Assembly (NCBI RefSeq): GCF_004799515.1
Contig: NZ_SSMX01000046.1
Span: forward strand, 124,001-188,000
Origin: Phenylobacterium sp.
Lineage (GTDB): Bacteria > Pseudomonadota > Alphaproteobacteria > Caulobacterales > Caulobacteraceae
Length of the DNA stretch: 64,000 bases
Direction of reading: 5' to 3'
Shown: one piece after another, positions 56,179-64,000 of the stretch
Position numbering within the stretch: the first letter of the stretch is position 1
Layout: each line of letters opens with the position of its first letter
Program-made: the position numbers and the translations under genes
The notes under the pieces: model-generated
Told to the model about the DNA's origin: nothing
Database searches by the model: none
The model's input: the letters and a program-made list of their open reading frames with translations, nothing else

Positions 56179-57755
56179 TGCATCATCTCCGTCGCGGCGG
56201 CGGCCTTGGGCGGCGGGCGCAGCAGGAAGACCAGCGGCGCCATGCAGATCAACGCTATGCCCAGGAGCCAGAAGCCCTCGGCATAGGTGATCACCATGGC
56301 CTGCTGGTGGATCGTGCCCGCCAGGCTCCGCAGCGCCTGGGTCTGCGCCGCCCCGAGGTCGCCGCCGTTGGTCGCCGCGAAGCCGGCCGCCTGGTCGGCG
56401 ATGCGGGACTGGGCGAGCTCGGAATTCTGGGTGACGCTCTGGCCGATGGCGTCGGCGTGGGATTCCACCCGGCGGTCGATGAACACGCCCAGCAGCGCCA
56501 GGCCCAGCGAGCCGCCGAGGTTCCGGGCCATGTTGAACAGGCCGGCCGCATCGGCGGCGTCCTCCCGCGAGACCGAGCCGACCGAGGCCTGGTTCAGCGG
56601 CATGAAGCAGAGGATTTGCCCGACGCCCTGGATCAGCTGCGAGAAGAAGAAGTGGTCGCCGCCGGTGTCGGCGGTCAGGCTGGTGTTGAAGAAGCAGCTC
56701 ACCGCGAAGCAGCCCAGGCCGATCAGCACCGTCAGCCGCAGCGGCGCATGGCCCAGGATCAGCGGCAACAGGGGCATCATCAGGAAGGCCGGGATGCCGG
56801 AAATCGCCAGAATGCGGCCCGACTGCTCGGCGTTGTAGCCGGCGATCAGCGACAGGAACTGCGGCAGCACATAGAGCACGCCGTAGAGCACCATCCCGAT
56901 CACCACGATGATCAGGATCACGCTGGCGTAGGAGCGGTTGAGCATCAGCCGCAGCTTGATCACCGGCTCGCGCGCGGTGGCCTGGGCGACCGCCAGCAGG
57001 ACGAAGCCGAGCGCCGAGACCGCCGTCAGGCCGACGATGAAGCCGGATTCGAACCAGCGGTCGCGCTGGCCCTCTTCCAGCACAACGGTCAGGCAGGAGA
57101 GGCCGAAGGTCATGCCGACGATGCCCAGCCAGTCGGCCTCGACCAGCCGCTCCAGCTTCATCCGCTCGTGCGGCAGGCCGAGCAGCAGCAGGGTGAAGAG
57201 CGCGCCGGCCACCGGCAGGTTGAGGAAGAAGCACCAGCGCCAGCTGACGCTCTCGGTCAGCCAGCCGCCGATCACCGGCCCGACCAGCGGGCCCAGGAGC
57301 ACGATCAGGCCGAACAGCGTCATACCGATGGGGATCTGCTTGGGCGGCAGGCGGGTGCGCACGATGGTTTGGGCGGTGGGGATCAGCGCGCCGCCGAAGA
57401 ACCCCTGCCCGACCCGGCCCAGGATCATGGTCGGCAGGTCGTGGGCCAGGCCGCAGGTCATCGAGAACAGGGTGAAGAGCCCGCCGCAGATCAGCAGCAG
57501 GTTACGCAGGCCAAGCAGCCGCGAGAGCCAGGCGGCGAGCGGGATCATCACCACCTCGCTCACCAGATAGCCCGTGGAGATCCAGGTGCCTTCCGTACCG
57601 CTGGCGCCCACCTCGCCCTGGATCTGCGGCAGGGCCGAGTTGACGATGGAGATGTCCAGGGAGGCGATCAGGGCGCCGAGCGCCCCGGCGATCACCGCGA
57701 TCCAGTCCCCCAGGGAGGCGCGTTGCTCCGCCCCGGCGGAGGCGGCGACGCTCAC
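56175..57755 (-). CDS. MFS drug efflux transporter, DHA2 (EmrB/QacA) family (pump A)
   Basis: The 526-residue transporter has about 14 hydrophobic helices and DHA2 landmarks: LDISIVNSALPQI in helix one, motif-A-like LSRLLGLRN, GRVGQGFFGGALIPT and GPLVGPVIGGWL (motif C). It exports hydrophobic compounds by proton antiport together with the adaptor and channel beside it. GTG at 57753-57755 overlaps the adaptor TGA (GTGA). Substrates are not predictable. Confidence 0.92.
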   Translation of the reverse strand: MSVAASAGAEQRASLGDWIAVIAGALGALIASLDISIVNSALPQIQGEVGASGTEGTWISTGYLVSEVVMIPLAAWLSRLLGLRNLLLICGGLFTLFSMTCGLAHDLPTMILGRVGQGFFGGALIPTAQTIVRTRLPPKQIPIGMTLFGLIVLLGPLVGPVIGGWLTESVSWRWCFFLNLPVAGALFTLLLLGLPHERMKLERLVEADWLGIVGMTFGLSCLTVVLEEGQRDRWFESGFIVGLTAVSALGFVLLAVAQATAREPVIKLRLMLNRSYASVILIIVVIGMVLYGVLYVLPQFLSLIAGYNAEQSGRILAISGIPAFLMMPLLPLILGHAPLRLTVLIGLGCFAVSCFFNTSLTADTGGDHFFFSQLIQGVGQILCFMPLNQASVGSVSREDAADAAGLFNMARNLGGSLGLALLGVFIDRRVESHADAIGQSVTQNSELAQSRIADQAAGFAATNGGDLGAAQTQALRSLAGTIHQQAMVITYAEGFWLLGIALICMAPLVFLLRPPPKAAAATEMMH

Positions 57756-58906
57756 CGGGCCGCCCTCTGCCGTTCGGGCGCCGCGCTGGTGTCCACCGAG
57801 ACCGTCGCCGATAGGCCGGGCAGGATGCGGCCCTGCAGGTCCTGCGGCGGGCGCAGGCGGAAGCGGACGGGCACGCGCTGGACGATCTTGGTGAAGTTGC
57901 CGGTGGCGTTCTCCGGCGGCAGCAGGGCGAACTGGGCGCCGGTGCCGGGCGAGAAGCTGTCGACCACCGCCTCGATCTTGCGGCCGCCGAAGGCGTCGAG
58001 GCTCACCGTGGCGCGCTGGCCGATCTGCATGCGACCGATCTGGGTCTCCTTGAAGTTGCCGACCAGGTAGACGTCCTGCACCGGCACCACCGACATCAGC
58101 CGCGCGCCGGGCTGGACGAACTGGCCGAGGCGCACGCTCTTGTCGCCGATCCGCCCGGCGATGGCGGCGCGGATCAGGGTGTCGCCGAGGTTGATCTGCG
58201 CCGTGGTCACCTGCGCCTGCGCGGCCTTGAGCTGGGCCTCCGCCTGGCCGACCTGGGCGCTCAAGGTGGCGACCTGGCGCTCGGCCTGCGCCTTGGCGGC
58301 GGCGTTGGCGCGGGCGGTGGCCTGAGCCTGATTGCGCTGGTCGACCGCCTGGGCGTAGCGCTGCTGGGTCTCGACGCCCTGGCTCGACAACAGCTTGTAG
58401 CGCTCGGCCTCATGGTCGGCGTAGGCGGCGGCGTCCTGCGCGCCCTTGAGTTGGGCCGAGGCCTGGGCCACCGCTTCCTGCTGCTGGGCCACCTGCCGCC
58501 GGGCCGCCTCGATGTCGGCCTCGCGGGCCGCCGCCGTGGCGCGCTGAGTGGCGAGTGTCGCGTCATAGTTGGCGGTGTCGATCTTCAGGAGGGGCTGGCC
58601 GGCGGCGACCGCCTGGTTGTCCGCGACATAGACCGCCTCGACATAGCCCGAGACCTTCGGCGCCACCGTCACCTGGTCGGCGCGGACATAGGCGTCGTTG
58701 GTGCTCTGCACGAACCGGCCATGGGTGAACCAGCGGAAGCCGAGGACAGCGACCCCGATCACGACGACGATGCCTACCAGCAGCAGCACGACGCGGACCC
58801 GCGGGTTGGCGAGCGGCGACGGCCGCTTCGGCGGGACGTCGGGTCCGCCCGGCGGGCGCGCGCCATCGCCGTCGGACTGAGGGGCTGGGTCCGCCATCGG
58901 AGTCAT
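57752..58906 (-). CDS. HlyD/EmrA-family efflux adaptor (pump A)
   Basis: A 384-residue periplasmic adaptor: Pro-rich cytoplasmic N-terminus, one membrane anchor (about 38-60), lipoyl half KVSGYVEAVYVADNQAV, a long helical hairpin (110-225), second lipoyl half AAIAGRIGDKSVRLGQFVQPG and C-terminal barrel with ENATGNFTKIVQRVPVR. ATG at 58906 or 58897 may start it. First gene of the leftward operon adaptor-MFS-NodT, with the promoter in the shared gap with tetR; a TTGACA (58967-58962, minus) is a candidate -35. Confidence 0.92.
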   Translation of the reverse strand: MTPMADPAPQSDGDGARPPGGPDVPPKRPSPLANPRVRVVLLLVGIVVVIGVAVLGFRWFTHGRFVQSTNDAYVRADQVTVAPKVSGYVEAVYVADNQAVAAGQPLLKIDTANYDATLATQRATAAAREADIEAARRQVAQQQEAVAQASAQLKGAQDAAAYADHEAERYKLLSSQGVETQQRYAQAVDQRNQAQATARANAAAKAQAERQVATLSAQVGQAEAQLKAAQAQVTTAQINLGDTLIRAAIAGRIGDKSVRLGQFVQPGARLMSVVPVQDVYLVGNFKETQIGRMQIGQRATVSLDAFGGRKIEAVVDSFSPGTGAQFALLPPENATGNFTKIVQRVPVRFRLRPPQDLQGRILPGLSATVSVDTSAAPERQRAAR

Positions 58907-58949
58907 CCTGGAACCGGCGGGGGAGCGCCGGATGCGCGATTTCGTCCAG

Positions 58950-58990
58950 TTGGCAGATGTCTGTCAAATGGAATATGTTTGTCGGATGGA
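58950..58990. promoter_or_regulatory. Divergent operator: inverted and direct repeats between pump A and tetR
   Basis: TTGGCAG-ATGT-CTGTCAA (58950-58967) is a near-perfect dyad with one mismatch. Overlapping it, ATGTCTGTCAAATGGA (58957-58972) is repeated as ATGTTTGTCGGATGGA (58975-58990), 13 of 16 bases alike with an 18-base period. The site lies between the pump A adaptor and tetR and overlaps a likely leftward -35. This is where the TetR protein would be expected to bind. Confidence 0.65.
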
Positions 58991-59034
58991 AAATTTCATG
59001 AAGCCGGTGTAGCTTGTCCTCTGGAGGACCAGGA

Positions 59035-59733
59035 ATGGACGGATCACACGTCCCCGGACCCCGGCGGCGGCCCCCGGAAGGTGGCTATGCCCGCGGCGCG
59101 GAAACCCGGGACCGGATCATCGAGGCGGCTTACGTCGTCTTCGCCGAGGAGGGCTATCTGGGCGCCTCGACCCGCCGGATCGCGGCGGAGGCCGGCGTCA
59201 ACCCACCGGCGCTGCAGTACTATTTCGACAGCAAGGAAGGCCTGCACAAGGCCTGCGCCGAGGCGGTCGTGGCCCATGTCGCCGGCCAGCTCTCCGAGGC
59301 CACCCAGGCCGCCCAGGCGGCGCTGGACGCCCCTGACCGGGCGGGCGCGGCGCCGGCCCTCGCCGACCTCGTCGTGCGGCTGGCCGAGGTGGCGATGGCC
59401 GAGGCGGAGACCGAGGCCTGGAGTCACTTCCTCAACCGCTGCCAGGCCGACGACTCCGGGCCGGCGTTCGAGATCATCGAGGCGGGGATCTCCGCCCCGT
59501 TCAAGAGCCTGGTGATCGGCCTAGTCGCCAAGACGCTCGGCCTTCCCGCCGCCGATGAAGAGGCGCGGCTGCGCGGCATCCTCCTGATGAGCCAGCTCAA
59601 CGCCTTCCACACCCACCGTGAGAAACTGCTCGCCCTCCTCGGGTGGGAGGACTTCGCCGGCGAGCGCGCCGCCGAGGCCATGGCGGTGCTGCGCGACCAT
59701 GTCTATCGGCTGACGGCGCCGCGCGGCGCCTAG
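59035..59733 (+). CDS. TetR-family transcriptional repressor
   Basis: A 232-residue regulator with an N-terminal helix-turn-helix (TRDRIIEAAYVVFAEEGYLG, ASTRRIAAEAGVNPPALQYYF) and a C-terminal ligand-binding/dimer domain. CerR/DUF1956-type features such as the EAWSHFLNRCQ segment are suggestive. ATG at 59035 is preceded by GGAGG (59023-59027); the frame opens at 59014. It lies between two efflux operons with identical gene order, so it probably controls pump A divergently and perhaps pump B in its own direction, 116 bases downstream. Confidence 0.92.
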   Translation: MDGSHVPGPRRRPPEGGYARGAETRDRIIEAAYVVFAEEGYLGASTRRIAAEAGVNPPALQYYFDSKEGLHKACAEAVVAHVAGQLSEATQAAQAALDAPDRAGAAPALADLVVRLAEVAMAEAETEAWSHFLNRCQADDSGPAFEIIEAGISAPFKSLVIGLVAKTLGLPAADEEARLRGILLMSQLNAFHTHREKLLALLGWEDFAGERAAEAMAVLRDHVYRLTAPRGA

Positions 59734-59849
59734 CGACCGCGCCGCGGGCGCCGACCCCGGTAGAATCCTGACGGGCGCTGTACGATCTTGCTGCGCCGGC
59801 GGTAATCCGTCATCCCGGAGGCTTATGGCGAGCGGGAACGGGGTTCTCC

Positions 59850-60917
59850 ATGAAGCGGCTCACGATCGACCGGAGCTTTCTGCTGGAGGCCGCCTGGCGC
59901 GCCCTCGTCTTCATCGTGGCCCTGGTCATCCTGATCGTCGTCACCACCCGCTGGAACGGCTGGCAGGGCCGGACGGGCTGGCAGAGCACCGACGACGCCT
60001 ACCTGCAGGCCGACATCACCCCGATCGCCGCCAAGGTCGCGGGCTATGTGCGCATCGTGCCGGTCGCCGACTTCCAGCGGGTGCGCGCGGGGCAGCTGGT
60101 CGCCGAGATCACCGACGATGACTACCGCACCGCGCTGGCCCAGGCTGAAGCCGGCGTGGCGGCGGCGAAGGCCCAGGTAGCCGCCCTGTCGGCGCAGGAG
60201 ACCCTGCAGGGGGCCAATGTCGCCGCGGCGGCGGCCCAGGTGGCCAGCGTCTCGGCGAACCTGGCGCAGAACGGCCGCGACGTCGCCCGCCAGCACCGCC
60301 TGGTGGCGGGCGGCTCTTCTTCGGCGGAGGCCGGCGAGCGGCTGGACACCACCGGCCAGCAGCTCTCGGCCCAGCTGGTCCAGACCCGCGCCCAGGCCGA
60401 TGCGGCCCGCAAGCAGCGCGATGTGCTGGCCGCCCAGCGGGAGCAGGCGCAAGCCTCCGTCGCGGCCCAGACGGCCAGCCTGCAGCAGGCCCGCCTCAAC
60501 CTCGGCTACACCCGCATCATCGCCCCGGTGGACGGCGTGCTGGGCCAGCGCCAGGTGCGGCCCGGCCAGTTCGTGGGCGTTGGCGGCCAAGTCGACACCG
60601 TCACGCCCCTGCCGCACGTCTGGGTGATCGCCAACTACCGCGAGACCCAGCTCACCCACATGGCGGTGGGCCAGAAGGCGGAGGTGCGCGTGGACACCTT
60701 CCCCGGCCGCGTCCTGCGCGGGCATGTGGAGGCCTTCGCGCCGGCGTCGGGATCGCAGTTCGCGCTGCTGCCGCCGGACAACGCCACCGGCAACTTCACC
60801 AAGGTGGTGCAGCGGGTTGCGGTGAAGATCGCCCTGGACGACGTCGCGGGCCTGGGCGACGGGCTCCGGCCCGGGCTCTCGGTGGTCGCCCGGATCGACG
60901 CCGAGGCGCGCAGATGA
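59850..60917 (+). CDS. HlyD/EmrA-family efflux adaptor (pump B)
   Basis: The 355-residue adaptor has a membrane anchor (about 16-36), DDAYLQADITPIAAKVAGYV as first lipoyl half, a helical hairpin (about 90-215) and APVDGVLGQRQVRPGQF as second half, with DNATGNFTKVVQRVAVK in the barrel, close to the pump A adaptor. The ATG at 59850 has only a weak GGGG upstream; a stronger GGAGG stands before an out-of-frame ATG at 59825. Its TGA overlaps the MFS ATG. It starts the rightward operon adaptor-MFS-NodT. Confidence 0.92.
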   Translation: MKRLTIDRSFLLEAAWRALVFIVALVILIVVTTRWNGWQGRTGWQSTDDAYLQADITPIAAKVAGYVRIVPVADFQRVRAGQLVAEITDDDYRTALAQAEAGVAAAKAQVAALSAQETLQGANVAAAAAQVASVSANLAQNGRDVARQHRLVAGGSSSAEAGERLDTTGQQLSAQLVQTRAQADAARKQRDVLAAQREQAQASVAAQTASLQQARLNLGYTRIIAPVDGVLGQRQVRPGQFVGVGGQVDTVTPLPHVWVIANYRETQLTHMAVGQKAEVRVDTFPGRVLRGHVEAFAPASGSQFALLPPDNATGNFTKVVQRVAVKIALDDVAGLGDGLRPGLSVVARIDAEARR

Positions 60918-62515
60918 GCGGCGCCCCTCCGGCCGATCCCGCGCCCGCCGCGCCCGCGCCGATCCCCTGGCTCGGCCTGGCCGCCGTCCTGCTCGGCACC
61001 TTCATCTCGACCCTCAACGGGCGGCTTTCCACCTTCGGGCTGGCCGATATCCGCGGCGCGCTGCATGCCGGCTTCGACGACGGCGCCTGGATCACCACGG
61101 CCCAGACCGTGGCCCAGATGCTGATCGCCCCCGTGGCGGTCTGGGTCGGTGGCGTCTACGGCCCCCGCCGCGCGCTGCTGGAAGCCGCTCTGGCGTTCGC
61201 GGTGGTTTCGGCGATCATCCCCTTCTCCGTGAACCTGCCGATGTTCCTGGGCCTGCAGTTCATGAGCGGCCTCGCCTCGGGCTTCTTCGTGCCGCTCACC
61301 CTCGGCTTCATCCTGCGGGCCCTGCCGCCGAAGTTCTGGGCCTACGGGGTGGCGATCTATGCGCTGAACCTGGAGCTCTCCCTCAACATCTCGGCGTCGC
61401 TGGAGGGCTGGTACGTCGACCACATGAGCTGGCGGTGGATCTTCTGGCAGAACGTGCCGCTGGCGCTGGGCATGGTGGCCTGCCTGCACTTCGGCATCGC
61501 GCGGACGCCACCGCCGCCGAACCCGCCGCGCGCCGACCTCTTCGGCCTGGCGGCCGGCGGCATCGGGCTGGCGTTGATCTACGCCGGCCTCGACCAGGGC
61601 AACCGCCTGGACTGGCTGCACTCCGGCGTGGTGGTCGCCCTGCTGGCGGCCGGCGGCCTGCTGGTCGCGGGCTTCCTGCTGCACGAGAGCCGCACGCGAT
61701 ATCCGGGGGTCAACCTGAAGGTGCTGTTCGCGCCGCCCCTGCCGCGGCTCCTGATCCTGGTCGCCTTCCTCAGGCTCACCATCCTGTCGACCGCCTATCT
61801 GATCCCGCAGTACTTGCAGGCGGTGCGCGGCTACCGGGCGCTGGAGGTGGGCGAGACCTTGGTGTGGATCGCCGCGCCGCAGCTGGTGTTCTGCCCGCTG
61901 GCGGCGCTTTTCCTGCGCCGCACCGACCCGCGGCTGGTCGCCTCGATCGGCTTCATCTTCGTGAGCCTGGCCTGTGTCCAGGTGGCCCGCAACCTGACCC
62001 CGCTCTGGGGGTCGGAGCAGTTCCTGCCGAGCCAGCTGCTGCAGGCGATCGGCCAGAGCTTCGCGCTTTCCGGCATCCTGTTCTTCGCGGTGCTGCACCT
62101 GCGGCCGGAGGATGCGCTGACCTTCGGCGGCGCCGTCCAGACCGCGCGGCTGATGGGCGGCCAGCTGGGCCAGGCCTTCGTGGTCACCCTGACCCGCGTC
62201 CGCACCCAGACCGCCTCCAACCTGATCGGCCAGCACGTCCGGATCGGCGACGGGGCGGTGATGGACCGGCTGGGCGCCTATGCGGCGGTGTTCCGGCGCA
62301 CCAGCGACCCCACCGCCGCCCTGGGCAAGGCCGCGACCGCGCTGGCCGGCATCGTCCGCAGCGCCGCGGCGACGCAAGGGGTGATCGACAGCTTCGTGGC
62401 GGTCGGCGCCCTGACGGCCATCGCCCTGATGCTGGTGGTGGCGCACAAGCCGGCGCCGATCGGCCCCGCCTCGCACCTGCCGCTCTTCGCCTCGCAGCGG
62501 AGGGCCGTCCTGTGA
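60914..62515 (+). CDS. MFS efflux transporter, DHA2 family (pump B)
   Basis: A 533-residue membrane transporter with about 14 helices. It starts with a Pro/Ala-rich cytoplasmic tail and GTFISTLNGRLSTFGLADI, where most DHA2 members have a D in LD; motif elements ALPPKFWAYGVAIYALNLELS and MSWRWIFWQNVPLALGM are typical. Substitution of the helix-one acidic residue by Asn may affect proton coupling. ATGA overlap with the adaptor and GTGA overlap with the channel gene show tight coupling. Confidence 0.9.
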   Translation: MSGAPPADPAPAAPAPIPWLGLAAVLLGTFISTLNGRLSTFGLADIRGALHAGFDDGAWITTAQTVAQMLIAPVAVWVGGVYGPRRALLEAALAFAVVSAIIPFSVNLPMFLGLQFMSGLASGFFVPLTLGFILRALPPKFWAYGVAIYALNLELSLNISASLEGWYVDHMSWRWIFWQNVPLALGMVACLHFGIARTPPPPNPPRADLFGLAAGGIGLALIYAGLDQGNRLDWLHSGVVVALLAAGGLLVAGFLLHESRTRYPGVNLKVLFAPPLPRLLILVAFLRLTILSTAYLIPQYLQAVRGYRALEVGETLVWIAAPQLVFCPLAALFLRRTDPRLVASIGFIFVSLACVQVARNLTPLWGSEQFLPSQLLQAIGQSFALSGILFFAVLHLRPEDALTFGGAVQTARLMGGQLGQAFVVTLTRVRTQTASNLIGQHVRIGDGAVMDRLGAYAAVFRRTSDPTAALGKAATALAGIVRSAAATQGVIDSFVAVGALTAIALMLVVAHKPAPIGPASHLPLFASQRRAVL

Positions 62516-63945
62516 GCGCCCGGCGCCGCCTTCCCCGCGCCCTGGCGGCGCTGGCGGCCACGGCGCTGGCCGGATGCGTCGTGGGCCCGAAGTATGCGCC
62601 GCCGGCCCCGCCCGACGGCGCGGCCGCGCCGCTGGCGGCCGCCACGCCCACGGCCGCCGGCCCCGCCGCGCCGCCCGACGCCTGGTGGCGGCTCTACGCC
62701 GACCCGCGCCTGGACGCCTATGTCGCCGAGGCCTTCGCCGCCAACACCGACCTCAAGGCCGCCGACGCCAACCTCTCCGGCGCCAAGGCCGTGCTGCAGG
62801 CCGCCCGCGCCGGCCGATATCCGGGAACGACGCTGAACTCCGGGAGCGTCTATGGCCGCGACCCGGCGACCGACGAGATCCTGGAGATCGACGGCCATAA
62901 GCCCGAGAGCATCTGGCTCTACGAAGACACCTTCGAGGTCTCCTACGAAGTCGACCTGTTCGGGCGGGTCCGCCGCGCCGTGCAGGCCTCCCGCGCCGAC
63001 GCCCAGGCCACCGCCGCCGCCCGCGACCTGGTCAAGACCACCGTGGCCGCCGAGACAGCGCGCGCCTATGGCGAGGTCTGCGCCCTGGGCGCCCAGCTCA
63101 CCGTCGCCCGCCGCGCCTTCGACCTGACCACCCGCGAGGCGCAAATCACCCGCCAGCGCCGCGAGGCGGGGTCCGGGACCCAGTTCGACGTGGCCCGTTC
63201 CGAGGGCGTGGCCGCCCAGGCGCGGGCCGCCATCCCGCCCCTGGAAGGCCAACGGCGCGCGGCGCTGTTCCAGCTGGCCGCGGTGCTGGGCCGCACGCCG
63301 GCCAAGGCGCCGCAGGAGGCGCTGGCCTGCGAGGCGCCGCCCAAGCTCACCGCCCTGATCCCGGTCGGCGACGGCGCGGACTTGCTGCGCCGCCGGCCGG
63401 ACGTCCGCGAGGCCGAGCGCCGGCTGGCCGCCGCCACGGCGCGGGTGGGCGTCGCCGCCGCCGACCTCTATCCGCGCGTGGCGCTGCGCGGCTTCTACGG
63501 CGGCGCGGCGGTCACGCTCGCCGACCTCACCCGCAACGCCGGCCTGGTCTGGGGCGTCGGCCCGTCGATCAGCTGGACCTTCCCCAACCAGGCCGGCCCC
63601 CGGGCCCGCGTGCGCCAGGCGCAGGCGGGCGCCGCGGCGGCCCTCGACGGCTTCGATTCCGTGGTGCTGCGGGCGCTCAAGGAAACCGAGCAGGCGCTGG
63701 CGCTCTACAGCGCCGAGCTGGACCGCCGCCAGGCCCTGGGCGACGTCCAGGCCCGCGCCCAGGAGGCCTTCCGCCTGGCGCGTGGCGACCTGGAGGCCGG
63801 CGCGATCAGCCCCCTGGACGTGCTGGTCGCCGAGCAGACCCTGATCGCGGCCAACGCCGCGGTGGCGCAATCCGACGCCGCCCTGGTGCAGGACCAGATC
63901 GCGGTGTTCAAGGCCCTGGGCGGCGGCTGGCAGGGCCAGGCCTGA
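62512..63945 (+). CDS. Outer-membrane efflux lipoprotein, NodT family (pump B)
   Basis: The 477-residue protein has a lipoprotein signal (ATALAGCVVGPKYAPP, Cys at about 22) and the two-repeat TolC-like helical barrel, with EVSYEVDLFGRVRRAVQA and LLRRRPDVREAERRLAAA, the latter a strong NodT hallmark. GTG at 62512-62514 overlaps the MFS stop (GTGA). It completes pump B. About 55 bases remain to the window end, with no clear terminator. Confidence 0.92.
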   Translation: MSARRRLPRALAALAATALAGCVVGPKYAPPAPPDGAAAPLAAATPTAAGPAAPPDAWWRLYADPRLDAYVAEAFAANTDLKAADANLSGAKAVLQAARAGRYPGTTLNSGSVYGRDPATDEILEIDGHKPESIWLYEDTFEVSYEVDLFGRVRRAVQASRADAQATAAARDLVKTTVAAETARAYGEVCALGAQLTVARRAFDLTTREAQITRQRREAGSGTQFDVARSEGVAAQARAAIPPLEGQRRAALFQLAAVLGRTPAKAPQEALACEAPPKLTALIPVGDGADLLRRRPDVREAERRLAAATARVGVAAADLYPRVALRGFYGGAAVTLADLTRNAGLVWGVGPSISWTFPNQAGPRARVRQAQAGAAAALDGFDSVVLRALKETEQALALYSAELDRRQALGDVQARAQEAFRLARGDLEAGAISPLDVLVAEQTLIAANAAVAQSDAALVQDQIAVFKALGGGWQGQA

Positions 63946-64000
63946 GGGCCCGCGCGGTCAGGCGCGCTTTCGGGGCGGCCTAGAACCAGCCCCGCCACTT

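Noticed and set aside
60635..62476. 613-codon minus-strand frame over pump B
   Set aside because: It is antisense to the MFS transporter; His/Arg/Gln-rich and without domains.
63980..64000. Possible C-terminus (KWRGWF then stop) of a minus-strand gene at the right edge
   Set aside because: Only six codons are visible, too few to call a gene, although a convergent gene would be expected near here.

Overview
The window is visibly GC-rich (roughly 70%) and densely packed, with most genes joined by 4-base ATGA/GTGA overlaps and frequent GTG and TTG starts. An RTX protein beside an RsaD/RsaE-like type I secretion pair, set among surface-glycan genes, together with Tat-exported hydrolases and NodT-family efflux proteins, suggests an alphaproteobacterium of the Caulobacterales (Caulobacter or Phenylobacterium-like). 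This is inferred from gene content; there is no rRNA gene to confirm it. I see no tRNA, rRNA, CRISPR array or insertion sequence, and no gene-free stretch over 300 bases.

Layout. (1) 1-4.1 kb, leftward operon: a CDP-sugar pathway (rfbF, rfbG), a sugar C-methyltransferase, an RmlC-like epimerase and a hexapeptide acyltransferase, continuing off the left edge. (2) 4.2-8.7 kb: an alpha/beta hydrolase, a PAPS sulfotransferase, an exported M23 peptidase and a large glycosyltransferase. (3) 8.8-14.1 kb: an RTX protein with a strong terminator, preceded by its putative type I adaptor and ABC exporter. (4) 14.3-42.1 kb: a broad surface-polysaccharide region with about eight glycosyltransferases, a second sulfotransferase, two GT-C-like membrane proteins, a PIG-L deacetylase, a GNAT, a Wzm/Wzt exporter, a TPR-GT9 protein, a PLP decarboxylase and a TPR-TTL/ATP-grasp protein. 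Three of these proteins share a ~37-residue repeat. (5) 42.1-50.5 kb: exported hydrolases (sulfatase, PI-PLC-like, purple acid phosphatase) and three poorly known proteins. (6) 50.5-54.7 kb: an XRE-cupin regulator, a MerR regulator facing a frameshifted hydrolase across a perfect palindrome, and the kbl-tdh threonine-degradation operon. (7) 54.7-63.9 kb: two tripartite EmrAB/NodT-type efflux operons on either side of one TetR regulator.

How it fits together. Regions 1-4 look like one surface-building district: activated sugars are made, C-methylated, assembled, sulfated and de-acetylated, then exported by Wzm/Wzt, next to a type I-secreted RTX protein. In Caulobacter crescentus the S-layer genes rsaADE sit near O-antigen genes whose glycan anchors the S-layer, so a similar protein-glycan partnership is the simplest reading. 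The most unusual items are the shared 37-residue repeat family, the TPR-TTL protein, the degenerate WbsX fusion, and the threonine dehydrogenase lacking its structural-zinc cysteines.
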